Shown here one piece after another: positions 61,101 to 64,000 of a DNA stretch of 64,000 nt; position 1 is the stretch's first letter, and each line of letters starts with the position of its first letter. The notes under the pieces are model-generated. The model was not told where the DNA came from. It did not search any database and saw nothing but the letters and a program-made list of their open reading frames with translations. Made by a program: the position numbers and the translations under genes. Source of the stretch: Halicephalobus mephisto (taxonomy: Eukaryota; Nematoda; Chromadorea; Rhabditida; Panagrolaimidae); the NCBI GenBank assembly GCA_009193035.1, contig SWDT01000126.1:62001-126000 (forward strand). The letters are read 5' to 3'.

Positions 61101-62161
61101 GAAGAACTCTCAGAAATTGAATCTTCTCAGATCGCTCAAGTCCATTCTAAATTATTCATGCCCTTCACTCACAATGCTTTTAAGTACATTTCTCTACCTC
61201 TCGGGGCCAGAATTGGCAACAAGTAAGTCCTTGTTAATTATTTACTTAAAGAACTACGAAACAAAAAAAAATAATTTTGTGAAATTTCTAAAAAGTTTGA
61301 TTTTAGAAAAATAATTTGTTTAGAACCCAGGATTACGGTATTTAGATGGCATTTCACAACACAATACAAGATTCTGAGATCTTCAAAATATGCTAAATGT
61401 TTTTAGAATTAAAAATTATTAAATTTCGTAATTTCTGGTCCTGACTGGAAAATTCTAAAAATTCGCGCTGGGACTTTTTTGTGTTTTTTAATTAAATATT
61501 TTCAGTTTTTTATAAAAATATAATTAGAATCTTTGAAAATTGCAAAATCGTTTAATTTCGTAATTTCTGGTCCTGACTGGAAAATTCTAAAAATTCGCGT
61601 CGAGATGATTGTTAAAAAATTTCATAATAAATATTTTTTGTATAAAAACTTTATTTTTATAAATCTCCGACCTTCCAATTCTTAAATGGATAAGGATTGA
61701 TTTTCAGAGAATTTCATACTTCTCAATTTCTTCTTCGATGTTATTCAGACACAAATTGGTGTAAAAAAATTACGATAACCAACGAACAACTCTACGAAAG
61801 AGGAGTCGATCACTGTTTCCCCTTCGTGACGAAGTCTTCTACAGTACCCGTGGTCAACTGGAATTGGACTTTGAAGTTCACCATCGCCTCCAGTTTCCCT
61901 AACGCCAACGATGAATTGAAAGTGGATCTGGCTTCAGATGACGTGGATAATCAGAGATCCATCGAGTATCATCTGATGGTCGTTGGAGACAAAAAAGTTC
62001 TTCGAGAAGTTTCCGGAAAGAAGTTGTTTACGAAATCCAGATATCACACAGATATCGAGCTAGCGAAACAAGTTTCCATCAACGAACTCTTCAGCGAAAA
62101 CTCACCTTTGTTAGTAAATGGCAATCTACAGTTACAACTGATTTTGAGGCCTATTGTGTAA
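58174..62161 (+). CDS. BTB-BACK domain protein resembling BTBD17, complete, five exons
   Basis: Exons 58174-58274, 59290-59765, 60927-61038, 61082-61222 and 61708-62161 total 1284 nt (427 residues plus TAA at 62159). Intron phases 2, 1, 2 and 2 all match. Residues about 20-125 form a BTB/POZ fold: FLSDVVLIVG, then YFAHRIVLARGSDVF and FLKFFYSNHVQL, then LADKYNFNGLRTVC. Residues about 130-250 form a BACK domain ending in LFKALLKWI and IRFPYMTAEELSEI. The remaining ~150 residues, without Kelch repeats, resemble the TRAF-like C-terminus of BTBD17. Family members are often substrate adaptors for Cullin-3 ubiquitin ligases, but that role is inference here. The 43-nt intron 61039-61081 matches the shortest intron of the neighbouring gene. 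The start follows a TTTCAG acceptor directly. An alternative adds MIYQ from 58106-58117 through a 56-nt intron. Intron 1 carries two repeat arrays. Confidence 0.87.
58290..58760. repeat. Three-copy ~145-bp tandem repeat in BTB gene intron 1
   Basis: TGGATAGTGACTACAAATAT, TCATTTTTGACAAGTCTAAA and TGGACACTATCCTCAAAAAC repeat with few changes. Each unit has a GGATAGTG / CACTATCC pair. Confidence 0.85.
59101..59225. repeat. Inverted copy of the 20.6-kb minisatellite in BTB gene intron 1
   Basis: Three units of TTATCGATGTTAAGGCAATC / CGTTCGGGACCAAGTGCTC, the reverse complement of the 20.6-kb unit. It ends only about 65 nt before the acceptor of exon 2. Confidence 0.85.
59960..60370. repeat. MITE-like unit inside intron 2 of the BTB gene, inverted copy
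   Basis: Contains GCAATTGTTACGGACCCAAA, then TGTATTGGAGCTGTTTTTGG, GATAGTGACTAGAAAGC and CTGATTTGAGTTCG. This is the 4-kb and 56-kb family with its core inverted. It lies within intron 59766-60926. Confidence 0.7.
60630..60910. repeat. Three-copy ~120-bp tandem repeat in BTB gene intron 2
   Basis: TTTGGTCCTAACGAGGAAGT, TTCTCGTCGAGATAAATT and AATATCATGATTTTGAAACT recur immediately before exon 3 (60927). Confidence 0.8.
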
Positions 62162-62173
62162 ATACTGACATTC

Positions 62174-62179
62174 AATAAA
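62174..62179 (+). terminator. Polyadenylation signal of the BTB-BACK gene
   Basis: AATAAA begins 13 nt after the stop codon and is followed by T/G-rich sequence (GGTTGTTGTAAT). This is consistent with a short 3' UTR. Confidence 0.6.
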
Positions 62180-62815
62180 GTTTCCCACTGGATTACGGTT
62201 GTTGTAATACCGACCGTTCCTGGAAGGTACCTGGGACTAGATTGAATTTGTTACAAAATCAACAATTACGAAACAATAAAATTACGCGCAAATTTCGAAT
62301 TCGCATGCAAACAACTATCGTAATCTCCCAAGGGATTGTGTAGTTGGAGCTAGTTCGTGTCCTGCATCAGCAGTAATGAGTAATAATTGCATGTAACATA
62401 TAATATTTGACCATATATTATACAATAAAGATATAAGCCGGTGAAATAATTCAAAATACTTTCACTTGTCAATTTGTAAAATCGATTTTTATATCTTCAT
62501 AAGTAAAATTTTGAAAATTCCAATCTGAACAATATACATTCGGAAAGATTCAAGTATGTTTGACACGGATCTCCGTATATAGTTCTTATTTCATCGGACA
62601 TAGATCCTTCTAGTAGGTTCCAAACTGGATTCTGAAAAGTTTCAACATAATCTGATATGGATATTCTAAAAAAGTTTTAATCCCATTTGCTATAGATCTT
62701 CCTAGAAAGTGTTAACTTAGGTTATAGATGATTCTTTTCTGATTTAATTCAAATTTTTTAGATCATCTTCATCTAATTTAATATGGATAGTTTTAGATGA
62801 TTATAGATTACACAC
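62180..62815. other. 3' flank of the BTB gene, no further gene seen
   Basis: Ordinary-complexity sequence to about 62500, then degenerate TAGATCCTTCTAGTAGGTTC-like units about 55-60 bp apart. Confidence 0.45.
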
Positions 62816-62819
62816 GAAA

Positions 62820-63110
62820 AGGGTAAATTAAAATGTCTCTGATGTAACAAATACATTAAATGCAATGCACTAATATCATATTTAATACATCGATATATTG
62901 GATATAATCTATCCGAGACATGAGGATCCTTTCCATGTGTATAGTATATACCATATATCGTTATTGTGTGTATATTGAGATCTGTCTCTGACACTATAGT
63001 AAGATATGCATCTAAGAATACACACAACAACTAGCTCTGATGTATTGGTATATAAATAGAGCATAATGTATAAGTACAGTATTCCGATGTATCCGATATA
63101 TCAGCGCCAT
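62820..63110. repeat. Inverted copy of the 40-kb TACATT/GTATAT repeat
   Basis: GTATAGTATATACCATATAT and GAGATCTGTCTCTGACACTA are reverse complements of the 40.2-40.5-kb unit. The segment lies downstream of the BTB gene. Confidence 0.75.
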
Positions 63111-63639
63111 TTCAATATATTCAGTCATTATATATATTGTATTCTGTTTTGCATGAGTTCTAGAAGATTTCGATCTGATTTAACTTGACAAAAATATCCC
63201 TGAAAGATTCTAAATTCTTCAGTTATGAATATTTCCACCAAAATCTGACTGATTCAAAAAAATTAATTACATTTGTGCAAAATTTCAAAACATTTTCGAA
63301 ATCTTCTATTTCTTAGGGTTACTATTTTTAGTTTTTAACGGACTATTTAAATGTTAAAATAATTGTCCCTGGATTTTGCAACAATTGGCTTTGCATAAGA
63401 TAGTAGTGTTTTAAATTTCAAGTTGTTTCGCCCACGTCTCTGAATTGTTTTGGATTCCTGCATGGAAAGGAGAGCCACAATCATTATATGATGTCAGCTA
63501 TATTCCCAGCGGTATTGAATTAGTGTTTTTAATTTTTGAATGACGGTCTACATGATGGTAACAAACAAAATAACAGGTACTTGTTTTCAGAATCACTATG
63601 AAATATGAAGGATTAAATCCAATGTTTGGAACATTACGT

Positions 63640-64000
63640 AGGTTATAAGTCTCGATTTCTGGTAAACACGTCGGATAATGACTATAATTTTCAGTTTTAG
63701 TCACTATAAAAAGTTATTTTCAAGAAAAATTTGAAATACTGATTATGATTCACCTTTTTAAGCACTATAAACATCATTTTCAAGAAAAATTTAAAACAAT
63801 GTTTATTTTTAGTCACTATCCGAGTAACTATATTTTTTCTCGGACAGTGACTTAAAAATTATCTATAAGGCTTCTAATTCATATATTTTGCATCTTTGAA
63901 TATAGAGTCCATAAACCAGAAAAATTAAATCTTCTTAGCTACTACTTGAGCTAATTTGTAGAACTATCAAAAATAGTAACTTCAGCAGAATTGTAGTCAC
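63640..64000. repeat. TAGTCACTAT repeat, running off the window
   Basis: Two ATTTTCAAGAAAAATTTGAA units are followed by AGTCACTATCCGAGTAAC and CTCGGACAGTGACTTA. Same family as arms A/A'. Confidence 0.6.

Overview
This is eukaryotic nuclear DNA, very AT-rich and packed with repeats, and I read it as nematode. Three things point there. A complete synaptotagmin gene has nematode SNT-1-specific wording in its C2B end and juxtamembrane segment. Splice acceptors are mostly TTTTCAG-like. The synaptotagmin start codon sits 5 nt after an acceptor, as in trans-spliced nematode genes. I cannot name the species. It does not look like compact Caenorhabditis elegans sequence, because genes are sparse and intergenic repeats dominate.

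Three protein-coding genes are well supported; each has GT..AG introns with matching phases and an open frame across all exons. (1) Minus strand, 42685 to 35269: a synaptotagmin-1/SNT-1 orthologue, five coding exons, 435 residues, all ten C2 calcium-ligand aspartates present. (2) Plus strand, 51695 to 53983: an unrecognised secreted glycoprotein of 499 residues, built from three repeats with a shared cysteine pattern, including a predicted 43-nt intron. (3) Plus strand, 58174 to 62161: a BTB-BACK protein with a C-terminal extension resembling BTBD17, five exons, 427 residues.

Layout: 1-35 kb has no gene I can defend. It holds A/T homopolymer-like sequence, many tandem arrays (27 to about 250 bp units), foldback elements, tRNA-like fragments and a few GC-richer islands without a recognisable product. 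35.3-42.7 kb is the synaptotagmin gene, whose introns carry several arrays. 43-51 kb is repeats. 51.7-54 kb is the secreted-protein gene. 55-58 kb is repeats. 58.2-62.2 kb is the BTB gene. 62.2-64 kb is repeats.

The repeats are organised. Several families occur twice in opposite orientation. Three of them (near 10.0/34.1, 11.5/31.8 and 15.7/30.3 kb) occur in mirrored order, which suggests a decayed inverted duplication centred near 22 kb. A short motif, AGTCACTATCC or its complement, recurs across the window inside foldback units. I see no functional link between the three genes. Synaptotagmin acts in neurons, the BTB protein is probably intracellular, and the repeat protein is extracellular. 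No rRNA, intact tRNA, CRISPR array or complete transposase gene was seen.
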